Source: Adiantum capillus-veneris (taxonomy: Eukaryota; Streptophyta; Polypodiopsida; Polypodiales; Pteridaceae). Taken from it: DNA of 64,000 nt. Each line of letters begins with the position of its first letter. Within the stretch, counting starts at the first letter, position 1. The stretch lies in the NCBI GenBank assembly GCA_014529385.2, contig CM043947.1:119732891-119796890 (forward strand), given 5' to 3'. Positions 23,358 to 34,995 of the stretch are shown here, in pieces. The notes beneath the pieces were generated by a model that had not been told where the DNA came from, made no database searches, and was given only the letters and a program-made list of their open reading frames with translations. Position numbers and translations under genes: made by a program.

Positions 23358-24712
23358 ATGGAATCAACTCAATTAGGCACCCAATTAGCAACCTACAATC
23401 ACCAATTAGCAATTGAAACTTGCCAAATCATATGCCACCAAATCTTAAAATCTTCATCTCCAATCAACGCAATCACACACACTATGATTGCAAGATGCAC
23501 ACAACACATCAATGATGGGAGCCTCACTCTAAAGTCAGCTCCTATAGAGAAAGTTGGATTGGATAACCTACCTTCTGATATGAATATGGATGTACAATCC
23601 TTGTATGAAGCTTCAGGAATGTCAAAACCGTTGACCTTGAAAACATTATCCTCTTCTTTGGGAGATAACAAAGATGAATCCATAGTGTGTAAAACCACTC
23701 AACAGACGCTAGAAGTAGACAAAATTCATTCAATCTTGTCTACACCCATAAAATGCACTCTTACTTTGGGAGAACTGTTAAAACTCAGACCATATCTATG
23801 GAATGATCTACAGAAAACCCTAGAGAAGGTGGGGATAACGGGGCTAGTCTCAAAAAATTTAAAAACAAAATGGATAACAAAGAGATTTGATCTGTTCCAA
23901 TGAACAAAGTCGGAGAATATTACAAAGGAGAAGAAGGAAACACCACCCTTCCAGTGAAATATAATGACATTGAAACCATGGACAGTGGAGCAGGCATAGC
24001 CATAGCCACAAAAGCAATACGGGAATCCTAGGGACAACCAGCCATTATACCAACTCAAATGAAATTGCAATTGGCTGACGGACACATTGAGAGACCATTA
24101 GGGATGCTTGAAAAAGTGATAGTCAATTCCTGTGGAATTGAATATCAACACACTTTTGCCATAGTAGACTTTGGGAAAAAACTCAATTATGAAATCATAT
24201 TCAGAAGACCTTTCATGCGACAAGTACAAGGGGAAACAATTATCTAAACTTGAAGCAAGCTTCCATCCTGGTTAAACAAAGACACTCCTATTTGGATGTA
24301 TGGAGCTTCAGAAAATGGGAGTTTAAAACGAGAAGAATGTATTCTAGAAAGGGATTGCACAAACGAAGCCTATGGACCTGAACCCTTTCCAGAGTACTTC
24401 TTTGAGCCATTCGACTAGAGTCAAATTTCAGCGACAATGGATGTATGTGTGAATACGTATATGCCTACTCAATTTTGCAATGAGGATGGCTACGGTATAA
24501 TTCTCATCCAAATGATTTCAACCATCAACATCGAAGATGAAAATGAGGAACCCAAGGACTTGATGAAACCTCAACAAGTCTTTTCAGACCTCTACTACGA
24601 TGCAACAAATGAGTTAAATGAACACTCAGCTACCTCAAAAGATTTGGGGTCAAAAAAAGAACATTCGAGAGCTAAGCTACTCATAAAAGGAGGGGAGGAA
24701 AAGTTTTTTTGA
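23358..24712 (+). pseudogene. Gag-protease remnant of an LTR retroelement
   Basis: The first frame (23358-23903) ends with LTLGELLKLRPYLW, a segment often found just before the protease in plant gypsy elements. Its stop overlaps the next start as ATGA (23900-23903). The second frame reads TMDSGAGIAIATK (the catalytic D-S-G-A), then MKLQLADGHIE, and closes with YEIIFRRPFMRQ, where the usual G of the I-x-G-R-P-F motif is R. A TAG at about 24028 interrupts it. Residues 34-50 of the first frame are encoded by a 49-bp piece of the LTR found at 10703-10752. A hydrophilic tail (24437-24709) with no domain follows. No RT is found downstream. Confidence 0.65.
23458..23506 (+). repeat. 49-bp LTR fragment inside the Gag-protease remnant
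   Basis: All but about two bases match 10703-10752 of the LTR at 10493-15344, for example GATTGCAAGATGCACACAAC. Flanking sequences are unrelated. Confidence 0.75.
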
Positions 24713-27290
24713 CTTTTCTAACCAAAAATTTAGAAGACAAAATGGTATAAACTAAAAAGAGACGCCAAAAATGTGAAAGTGAGACCTATGCCATCTCTCT
24801 CTAGTAGAACACAATTCTTGATGTAGATAGATGCAAATGATCATGTCAAGGACAAAATCACTGGCAGATATTCTTCAAACAAAAAATCCAAAAATGTCAA
24901 AAACATTGAGACCCAACCAAATAGGACAAGGGGCCAGCCATGACACGTGTTGAGAGGAAAAAAGAATATCAAGAGTTTAAAAAATCTCTAAAGGAGATAT
25001 ATACGACCAAAAAGCTATGCACTAAGAGAGAGAGAGAGGGAGAGGTAAGACAAACACATGTATGAAAGTGCCTGAGTGCCTTCCCCAGATTATCCCTCAA
25101 AAAGGGGAGCCCTTCAACCAGGAAAAATGAGTTCAAACCTTCATGTTGACATCACTGACCATGAAGGCGGATACTTGGAACTGCATGCATACCCTTTGGA
25201 CATAGGATATGGCCTTTGTGGGGATTTTTAAAGTTTTTCAGCACCATTTTCCCTCATTATTAGCATCTTTGTGTGTGTGACTTCTCCACCAAACTATACC
25301 CATGCATGGGCCACTGTTGGATGGCTCTTGCATCTGATCTCTATTTGGATGGCCTTTGCAAGTAGTTGTGTGTGTAATGACCCCATTTGTGGATAAGAAC
25401 CAACAATAAATGCAAACCAGATCATACAATGGCCCTCACAGCTTTTTAAAAAAGCCTTGCCTCAGGATACAGCCACCTATTGCATCCTTTGAAGACATCT
25501 CAAAGCTTTTCTTATGGTCACCACCCCTTGCTGAGCATACCATCATAGAGTTGCAGCCTGCAGTCCAAGAGATATCAACTTCCAGACAGAAACCTTTCAT
25601 TGTGTATTCACCAAAAACAGTCCAAGGGTTTCTTTCTTCTGCCCATGTTGCATGGCATAGTAGGAACCTGGAGAGAAATCCTTATTGCTCATTCATCAAA
25701 AAGAGCCCCTTTCCTACTATCCTATCAAGCAGTCCAAGACACCTTGTGTTTTTAAAAGTACATCACATTTTGCATACATGTCTACTCACTGCAAAGCACA
25801 ACGTCTTTTCTCAAGAGACCCTGATGTCATAGTGCTCTTTCCGCCTTCTCAACATAGGCCTAGCTATGACTGCCTAGAATGCAACTCGCACTTGGCTACC
25901 TGATGAAGATCTAGTAGACAAACAAAGACCCTCCCCTTTCTCTGTCTCACTTCATCTCTTTGCCTTGGCTCATTTGCAAACTTCTTCTAACTTGCACCTG
26001 CCACGGATGAAAATTTGGTGCCCTCTTTCTCACGAAACTCTGCATGCTCCCCTCCCCCTCCCCCTCCCCCTTTTTTTACTCTGGCTTCTTTTCCCTCCAT
26101 TCACTTTTGCTTGTGACATTTCCCAACTTGCAACACCTCCCATAAATTTCAGTTGCTCTGTTCTTTTGTGGTCATCTTTCAGGAGATGGTCGTCGTGGCC
26201 TCTGGTAAGGATCTACACTACGTTGGAGCTTCATCGACGGTGGGAAAGCCTGGAAAGTGTTTGTGAAAACCATTTTTCAGACATACAAATTTCCTTTTCT
26301 TGAATTTTCCAAGAGAAAATTGTTAAAAATTAGGTTATTCTTTTGATTCTTTACAATATTTTTCTCTATTTTGGGGCGGAATTTTTCTTTTTGCGCTTGC
26401 CCTCAACTAGCATTTTTGAAATTGAAAATGAGAAATAGTATAGGCAAATTGACTAGATTTAAGGGTTTTTATACTAAATTACAATTCATTTCTCTAAAGT
26501 GTGTAGATTTTCACCTTCAAATTTATGATTTAAGGTGAATCTCAAAAATTGTAGGGGGGGTCATTGAGATTACACTTAACCTAGGTTTTTTTTAGCATTG
26601 CCTTGTAAGAATGCTCAAATGAATTCCATTGTCTGTGTGACACCAAAAGTTGCATGCTTTTCTTTGATTTGTTTGGACCAACTTCTTGAGATGATCATTG
26701 TCATGGTGTGACAGGGCCCATACCACACACATACTCTCTGATGTGTGTGCTATTGATCCACAAAAGTTGATTCACGTCTCTGTAGCCCCAAGATACCACT
26801 CAACATAGACCCTTCACTCATCCCTAACCTATTGTGGAGATTGTGAAAAGAAAATGCGTGAATGGAGATCACATGCATTGAAATATTATGCAAATTATTG
26901 TAAATTCTTCAATTCAAACATGGCATGATACCATGAATAAAACCATTAAGGGGAAGGGGAATCTTTACCTCTTCAAGCGACAACCAATCTCTCTCTCTCT
27001 CTCTCCAGCCAACAAGAGAGAGAGAGAGGCTTTTATGTCTTGTTAGGGTCCTAGCCTAGTGTTATTATGTGATATACTTGGTGGCCAAAGTCTTTCCTTG
27101 TACAATGTCAATCTTATGGATATATGCAGTACTAAACTAATTGATATGTCATTTTCTATCACACTTATTGTAGGAAATATCTTCCCACACTCTTATGAGA
27201 TTTTTGTATGTTTGCATGTGTAGGTAATGGTAGGGGAGACAGTAGGCAACCAGCTAATTGAAAATGTAGGCCTTAATATGGAGGGAATGA
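24713..27290. other. No gene recognised
   Basis: Frames such as 25410-25832 and 25965-26303 show no motif. 26048-26075 is a C-rich CTCCCC run. At 26991-27027 a CT run is followed by a GA run, which can fold back. I see no LTR or inverted-repeat edge here. Confidence 0.5.
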
Positions 27291-28263
27291 TGGTGTGGCC
27301 TGTAAAAAGTATTTCTTATTTGGAAGGGAGAGATCTCCAATCCATGTATTGCTTATCTTTGTTGATGACAATGGGTGGTGGAGGTTAGAGGAAGAGATCA
27401 TTGCTTGTAACAAGGACAAGGTGAAACAAGAAATGCTAGAGGTTCAATCTTTTGGGGATGAAAAGAATGTGGTGTTTGACTTGGTCCCCAAAACTCTTGG
27501 TGACTAAATGACTTTGTCTAAAGCCTTCATAGCATGCAACATAGATGGAAAATGGTTTCCTTTTTTTTAAAGATAGGGTCTCTCCAAAATTGCATGCTTG
27601 AGCACGTGAAGTCAGAGAACCTTGTTCAAGCAGGTCATCCCAATGTGCAAGTGGTGCCTAAGAAGATTGGTTGTCCAAGAAAGAGTAATTTACTAGATGA
27701 GAAGCAAAAAAATCTTATTGGATCTTTCAAACCAATCTTAGGTAACTAATTAAGCATTTTTTAATGCCAATATGAAATTGTTACTACATCTCTAACATGA
27801 GAAAATATGTGCATGCAGATTTCTATAAAGAGGCATGTGCTTCCTCAATCATGGATAACCAAGGTAGCACCATATTTTTTTCTTTAAAATTCAGGGAAGA
27901 ATTAACTGGTCTTGAAATCAATAAGTGAGTATTTCACATCATATTTCATCTATTTCATGGCTTGTTTGCATAGAAAACACTATATTACTCTCTCTTTCTT
28001 GGGTATTTTGGTAAAAGTTGGTTCAAACCCATTCTTGGATGATAGTAGAGGGGGCACTAATTGATATTGTGAATCATCCACAAAAGAATCATTGTTGATT
28101 GGTACAACATTGATATACATTCTTGGTATGTTTCGTCACAAGAAGTGCAAAAGAGTGAATGTCATTGGTGTGTCATATGACACTCTTCAATGTAGTGAAT
28201 GTGCTTCAATTCCTAAAGAACAATATTTCTCATGCAAGTTTATCGAGAGTCTCAAGCACAAAG

Positions 28264-28724
28264 CTCCCATTAGGGAAATTTTGGACTCTCCAATGGACCA
28301 TATAAGGACTTTGACTTTCTCCCTCTTGTCCAAAACGGGCGCACCGTAAAATTTTTAGAAATGAAATCAAAACTTGTCGAACATTGTGGATTTAGAATGT
28401 AATCATCTATTGATATATCGCATGCCGTTAGATTCCTTATGTATTCTAGAAGATTCCATTTTTTGATGTGACAACTCCATCTTATAAATGGAATTTCTCC
28501 CCACATTTCAACTTGAGTGGGGAGCCCATAAATTCTACAAATCAGCTCAAAATTTTTGGAGTTTGGGGATTAAGAACTTACTTTCTAAGATCTTTCCAGT
28601 GATATGTTGGTTGATAGGGTTTTGACAAATCATTTTGTCCTTCACCGGATTGCCCACTTTGGACAAGAGAGGAAAAGTCAAACCTCCTATAGGGCCCCTT
28701 TGAGTGTTCAAATTTTCCCTAATG
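28264..28724. mobile_element. MITE-like element with ~80-bp terminal inverted repeats
   Basis: The left end CATTAGGGAAATTTTGGACT (from 28268) and the minus-strand right end CATTAGGGAAAATTTGAACA (from 28724) are similar for about 75-90 bp, including GACTTT and CTCTTGTCCAAA in both arms. The interior, about 280 bp, has no coding sequence. It sits in the coding region of the transposon gene at 27295-30640. No clear target duplication is seen. The terminal sequence matches the ends of the large element at 34635-59126. Confidence 0.7.
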
Positions 28725-28954
28725 AGAGACGCTCGGGACACTGGGGGAGGTCTAACATTGGATTGCATGACTAATCAAGAGATACTAAACATTGCTCGAA
28801 CCAAGAGTTTCTTGGTTTGCAAACTAAAGAAAGACATTTGGTTGAAACAGACAAAGGTTGTAGCTTTAAGCGTTAGGGTAAGAAGCCTTTAGGAGAGTGT
28901 CTCTGAAACTTTGGGTCATAGAGATGTCAAGAAGTTTTGTGCTGACAATATTAA

Positions 28955-29037
28955 TGTTAGGAAATGATGTAGCTAAGTAGATAATTGAGTAGACTACTTA
29001 ATGGAGAGAGATAATTTACATACACAAGAAATTATAG

Positions 29038-29074
<37 letters not shown>

Positions 29075-29681
29075 TACACACGATATGCGTGGTTCACCCA
29101 ATGTGGGCTACATCCATCGGAAAGCAGCCACTCAATGGCTTTAATACTTCAAAAAAGAAGTAGGTTACAAAGGGATTATACCCTTAATAGAGATCCCACC
29201 TTGCTTCACTCTCACCACCTCACACCCACCTTGTTGCATCAACTTCACACTATGAAATGTGTGCAGAAATGGGCTCCTTTTATAGGCCAAAAGGGTTGTC
29301 CTCTCTCATGAAAGGCAGCCATCTGTAACCGCCCTTGTGTAGGTAAGTCCGAATCGGACCCTCCAATCCACCCATGTGTGGCCGCCCTTGAGAAGACAAG
29401 TCCGCTTTTGAATTTGGCCATCAGCCAGTGAGATCTGACACTGGCCACCGGCCAATCGGCCAACCGACCGATCGTTTTTCGATCACTTTTCAATTGTCGT
29501 CCGGCCATAATATTCTTGCAAAAAGGAATATTCCGGCTCGAGACTAGGTGTGAAAATTTTGATTTCCGACGAGTGATTTTTCTTCACGCATGACGATGGC
29601 TTCTCCTCATAATGGGGGCCTTACAAATGTGCGTCTTTAATATAAAACATTACAAGGGGTAAATCAAGCTCCATATTAACA
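28955..29681. mobile_element. Solo LTR, 727 bp, with ATTAA target duplication
   Basis: Begins TGTTA and ends TAACA, a perfect 5-bp terminal inverted repeat, flanked by ATTAA at 28950-28954 and 29682-29686. A GA microsatellite lies at 29041-29070. Removing the LTR and one ATTAA joins a continuous frame (...CADNIN to AHDLSLFEG...) of the interrupted gene. No internal region is present, as expected after recombination between two LTRs. Confidence 0.9.
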
Positions 29682-30639
29682 ATTAATGCGCATGATCTCA
29701 GCTTGTTTGAGGGAAAAAGGCATTATGGATTTCTCTCGGAAAATTGGCACAGATCTCCAAGGCAAACAGTACTCAAAGTAAACAAAGGATTTGCTTGAAG
29801 CTATAAAAATATGGGGTGGAGCAGGATTGAACAATTTCTCTCATTGAATCTAGGTGGTCCACACATGTCCACCACAATGAGAGCCACAAGAAAGGCCATC
29901 TAGTATAGAATAGGTTTGAGAGAGAATATGTTTGAGCATGTGGTAGAAGTATATAGGAATCACATGATAAGAAACAATCTCTTCTTGAGATCTATGCCTA
30001 TCATTGTTGTTGAAGATGAAATTGTCATCAAAAGAATAAATAGAAAAAAGTGATGAGCTTGTTGGATTTTGTGGAAAAAATCAGGGACACATATGCACAC
30101 CAAATTTTCTTATGCAAGTTTGGGAGTGGGAAGATGGATACAACAAAATAGTTGATTTTTTTTAAGAGAATGAGATTTCAAATTATGCTAGAGTATTGAT
30201 TACAAACCCTCTCATTGACTGTTTACCAAAGATTGTTATTCTAGTTCACCTCACCTGCAATAGGCTTGACTCCTTTTTAATAAGAGAACAATGGGATGGA
30301 GTTTTGTCATACTGGAATGTATATTTGAAGAATGTATTTGGTCCTTTAATTGGTCATGCCTTCGATGGGGATTCCTGACGGAGGAAGATCATGATTGAGG
30401 ATTGCACTTCCCTTGCAAGTAAGGGGTTCTCAATCCCTTGGAAAGGGTGGCCATTAATAACTAACATGAATGTTGATTGTAACATCTTGGATCTGCATCA
30501 CTCTAACTTTATTCACAATGGAAAAAAATTAATCAATCCATTGGAAAATGCATCCAAAAGACGTGTTCTTGGCAAGGATCTTGCTACCTTGAAACATGGG
30601 TCTTTTGTTTACCAAGATTTCAAGGACATGGTCAAAATT

Positions 30640-31260
30640 TTGGGATGCTGGCACCAGGGATTGGTTAGATGACATGCAATTGTCCCTCACATTCAGAATC
30701 CAACCTTAGGACTTGACACTTATTAGAACTCGGACTTGGTCTTTCCCTTGAAAGCTTATTTGGACACTTCAAGACCCCCATCCTCTTAACCTTGGAGCTT
30801 TCATGTGGGTAGGTCGTTACAAGCTTCCAAATCTGGTATGGGATTGTAACAAGGTGGTTGTAGCCACCCTAAATAAGAGATGGATAGTCAAGTATTCGTG
30901 AAATCAATTGGAATTTAAGTTCCGAAATATTTGGGCCTCCTTGATAGAGTCCAATAAGTTTGTGCTTCTTTGGTTGATTCTGCATAAGGCATTATGGACA
31001 GGGAAGAAACACTTAAAAGCTCAAATCAGCTCAGGGGTTTGTTGCAGATGTAAAAGTGAGGTGGAGGACATATGCCATCTTTTTTTGGCATGTCCCAATA
31101 ACAAACTGCTCTTATCCCCTTTGAGCCCTACCCTTGGCTTCTCTCCCTCTTGGAAACAGTTCTTGCTAGGAGACTTTGTAGGAGTTCTATCTTTGTTCTA
31201 GAATAAGTCGAGAGCTGAGCTCCTTTGGTTGATCTGGTGTCAGAGAAACTGCCTAATGTT
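30640..31260 (+). pseudogene. C-terminal tail of an L1-type LINE reverse transcriptase ORF
   Basis: The plus strand shows WLDD and L.FRIQ pieces, then from 30908 WLILHKALWTGKKHLKAQ, CCRCKSEVEDICHLFLACP and finally LLWLIWCQRN. This is the zinc-binding domain (CX2C...HxxxxC) and conserved end that follow the RT in plant L1 elements. A stop at 30901 and frame changes upstream show decay. The RT and endonuclease are absent, fitting a 5'-truncated copy. It abuts the DGDS-type transposon gene at about 30640. Confidence 0.8.
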
Positions 31261-34200
31261 TGAAGTTTCTTACCAGACACCGTGTCTGAAAACACCTCTT
31301 GTCTCTTAATGTGTAGGATATGAAGATCACTAATGACCAGATTACTTTGTACGGTGTACTGGACCAAGAAAGGTATCCTAAAAGATTCCAAGCACTTTTA
31401 TGACTGAGCTCAAACGTGGGGAGCATAAGGGAAAGTGATGACTCGGGACAACTGGGAAATCAAGCTTGGCATCGAGATAGCTCATCTTGAAGACATGATT
31501 TTGAGGGTCATTAATACCTAGGCCGACTTCAAGCTGAAATTGATAACTTGAATGGATTGTAATGTATGTTTGAAGTCTTAGGTGTTTAGCTCACTAGCCG
31601 TGCATGGCAATACGTCTTGTAAATGGAACCTCTGGTATGTAGTCACAACTACTGCCATTTTGTAAGAATTATGCTCTTCTGATACAGATTCCTCGCGCTT
31701 ATGGTTTTTTAAAATTAAAAAAATGGAGATAACCAACACAAGTGGACCAAGAGACGCAACCAAAGGCAATGAAAAATCTCATCTTGTATGTGTATCTATT
31801 TACATCATGAAACACAAAGTACTCTTCTTGGATTATTTAATATCTGATTGAGACATGAACCCTTGATCTTATTGATATTTAGAACGAAAGCCTTGCATCT
31901 GTTATATGAAGAAGAGTTTTCATGCTTGCATTGACTTCGCGTTGAACCTTGTTTGGATGAAGTTCGTTTTCTCTATATCACACGCCGATGCTTCTGCTAT
32001 GACATCTTCAAGTGTTTTACAATGTAGATGAGTAAGTGCTCCACCCTGAAACTCATATATTATGTCCAAATAAAAAATAATCTCCTTGTATTTGGAGATA
32101 TAACTGGTCAATGGCAAGAGAGGAACTGTTTTGAGCACAATTTTCCCAAGCGGCTCAATTTTAATGTCTCGCATTATTGCAAAGAAATACTTTTAGAAAA
32201 ACTTTTTTAAATTGAGCCCAAATCTTGGGGTGTGTGCTAAAAAGAAGTCATCCACCATTTGCAAGCCTTTCCTTCACGTACAGGCTAGTTCCTAGCGATC
32301 ACAATGTATCTTGTGTATGATACTAATGCGTTTGTCAATGTTGTATTTGAAGACATTAACTCATAAAACAACACACATTCATGAAACCTGCTACTTGCAA
32401 AAAGAAAACTTCAACCATATTAACAATTGGTGCCTGATAAATGATTAAACCCTTGATCGTAAGAATCAGAGCCGTAAGCAACCATGGGAGTGTGGGAGGA
32501 GAGGGTGGATGGAGAAATCAAGCACGTGGAGTTGTAGAGGAGGAAATAGATGTCAAGGCTAAGTCAAAATTTGCTCCTCTTTCTATTGTACACCCGCCAA
32601 GTTCTCCATGGAGTGATTTTGTGGTGATGATTCTCAGTCTTGCATGAAAAATCAAGCTAAAAATAGCCTTTTGTCTTATACTTAGCACCCAACGACCCTT
32701 CCTATGCTTAAAAGCAAGGAGGAACTCCTAAATTTTCTCTAATAACAATGCCATGCACGATTAGGATTCTCAACCTCTGAACCCAATAGGTAGAAGCTCC
32801 ACCCAGCCAATCTCCTTATATACCCCAATATCTAGAACCCCTTTCCACATTAGGCATGTCCTTGGGCTTCTAGTTTAGCTAGTAGCTAAAATTTGCAAGA
32901 CCTACCGAGTTTTCACTTGCTACCAAATAATATTGAGGCGGTCTAGGGAAGGCAACAAGAGAGATGATCTCTAAACACCCCTCAAGGCTCCCATGCTTCT
33001 CAATTTGGGTTGGGGAAACCACAAGCAAGAAACAACAACAAAAAACCCACAGCCAAACAAGTGAAGGGGCATCACCTAGTTATGGTATGAGAACTAGGAC
33101 ACAAGAAGAGAGATTCTGTCACACCCAAGAATATGCACCACAAAACACACTTGTAGTGTATGGTTGTCATAAAAACTAATATCTAACCAGCCCAAATGAT
33201 TTTCTCATATTAAACTGATCACTTAATGTGGGAGAATAAACAAGAACAAGGGTTAAGATATTGAGATGTGCTTATAGATCTATCTCAACATAAGGCCAAT
33301 GGTAAAGGTTCCCAAATGAGAGATGGTCTATAAAAGAGCAAGGCTAACCAGTGGAGCATAAGAACTTAGGGTTAGCTTCATTGAAGACCTCCAATAGTTA
33401 GTGTAAAAGTCCTTTGACCTTAGGTAAGCTAGGGCTGAGCTTGAGGTGGAAACCCGGCCCAAGCTTGAGGTGGGAACCCGGCCCAAGCTTAAGGTGCTTG
33501 AGGTGCTTGATGATTTAGGTGCTTGATATTCTTGAGGTGCTTGATGATTGAGATTATTTAGGTGCTTGTCATGCTTGATATGCTAGAATTGCACTTGAGG
33601 TGAGAAACCAGCCCAATCTTAAAGTGCTTAAGGGCCAAGCTTGTGGTGGAAACTAGGCCTATGCATGAGGGGCTTGAGGTGTCAAAAGGTCAAGATTCAA
33701 TCCCTTAAGGAGGGGGCGAGCCCTACAAGAGGGGAGATGAGAGAGAACACCCACACACTCACACAAGGCATGCATGGTACAAAGAAAGCAAAAGGGACAT
33801 TTGTCAAGTTCCTCCTCATGTTTCCCTCATGGTGTGCCTGAAGCCTATTGGTTGGCCACCCAAGGGGTCCAATGATAATTTAGGATATATAATCAAGTCC
33901 TCTCTCTCATAGGGGAAAGGGGGACACTTGTCCCCAGGCTACCCTTGTTGCTTGTAATGCCTTCTGTTTGTGAATGGCTAGGCTGGAGGGGTCCAATGAG
34001 CTTCAAGCATGAGCTACAAGGGGGGGGGGAGGGGGGGTTGAACCAAGCAATCTAGGGGGTTCCTTAGGGGGTATACACACACTCTCATTGCGTGTTATGC
34101 AAAGTGCAAGAGATCCCTCTCCTTCCCCAAGCAAGTAGAACTTGAGAGCCTACACCAATACTCTTGGCTATAGGGTGCAAATCCAACCAAGAGCCATGCT

Positions 34201-34634
34201 TCAATGCTTAAGCTTACCATCTTCTCCATCTTCACTAATATGCTATTATGTATGCTAGCAAGAAGATTTATGATAAGTGAGGAACTAATTCTTTCTCCTA
34301 TGAAATGTTTCTTCTTCCTCTTCCCTACCATCATTCCCTGCTAGCTCTCTCCACCTTCGAAGGTGTTTGAGGTCTTGGAACTAAGGCTTGGGATAGTTAA
34401 AGATTTCTTGAAAGTTTATGTTATGTTTGTGATGCATGAAGCTTTCCATCTTCATTGCATCACCTAGGTCACAAGGAACACAAAGATTGTATTGTAACAA
34501 CTCTCTTTTAATGGGAGAAATCATAATACAAATGCCTATTGGAGGGGGGACCGGCTCCACATAAATTCGGTCCTCAACTGTTGTTATGTTCTTTAAATTT
34601 TCTCTCTTGCAAAATTATTGTTCATGCCAAGTTA
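31261..34634. other. No gene recognised; contains a minisatellite
   Basis: No frame in this 3.4-kb stretch carries a motif. The only structure I see is the TTGAGGTGCTTGA-rich minisatellite at 33420-33660 and a G-run near 34021-34037. The left edge of the large transposon follows at 34635. Confidence 0.55.
33420..33660 (+). repeat. Degenerate minisatellite, 13-30-bp units
   Basis: Repeats of GAGGTGCTTGA and of CTTGAGGTGGAAACCCGGCC alternate with drifted versions (GAGGTGGGAACCCGGCCC, TTAGGTGCTTGATA). Confidence 0.75.
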
Positions 34635-34665
34635 CATTAGGAAAATTTTGGACTCAGAAAAGGAC
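34635..34665 (+). repeat. Left terminal inverted repeat of the large transposon
   Basis: 31 bp, matching 59096-59126 in reverse complement at about 27 positions and also the MITE ends at 28268 and 28724. About 330 bp of AT-rich leader separate it from the first gene. Confidence 0.6.
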
Positions 34666-34995
34666 TTTTTGGCGTTAGAGAGAGAATGTTGTTCGACCAA
34701 TAGAGTTTGAGTCACCACAACGGTAGCTCCAATTTATTTGATTTTTATCTCAAATTTTTGCGTTTTCAAAAAAGATTTTTTCTGTTAAAAATATCTGAAT
34801 AAGAAGATACGATGCGATTTGTGCAAATTATTCCCCTACCATGGGCGACGAACGCCGAATGTGCCATAACTCACATTCAATGAGGCACACCTTTTGATGA
34901 ACACTTTTCAAGCTACTACTTCTTGTGTAAACTAGTGAGCCTCTTTTATTTTATCATTTTTGCGTAGTGTCACTTCGCAGATAATAGAAGCAAAG

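Larger units (their letters stand above)
27295..30640 (+). pseudogene. Degraded multi-exon transposon-type protein gene, interrupted by two insertions
   Basis: Coding pieces in order are 27295-27504, a basic PKKIGCPRKSN segment at 27660-27690, FFSLKFREELTGLEI near 27880, and a zinc-finger-like FRHKKCKRVNVIG...LQCSECASIP (28125-28220). After the MITE come TGGGLTLD and a helical KLKKDIWLKQTKVVALSVRVRSL (28730-28890). After the solo LTR come FEGKKALWISLGKLA, GGPHMSTTMRATRKA, IIVVEDEIVIKRI, HLTCNRLDSFLI, GPLIGHAFDGDS and FIHNGKKLINPL (29690-30570). The order and the acidic, His and DGDS motifs recall a plant/algal transposon protein family that I know only as uncharacterised. The possible catalytic role (DDE-like) is inference. 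Several stops are present. Both insertions interrupt what was one coding sequence. Confidence 0.55.

Noticed and set aside
25410-25832. 140-residue plus-strand frame as a possible host gene
   Set aside because: No start context, splice partner, domain or composition signal supports it.
30196-30672. Initially read as part of the LINE
   Set aside because: The GPLIGHAFDGDS and FIHNGKKL motifs belong with the upstream transposon gene. LINE similarity begins only near 30640.
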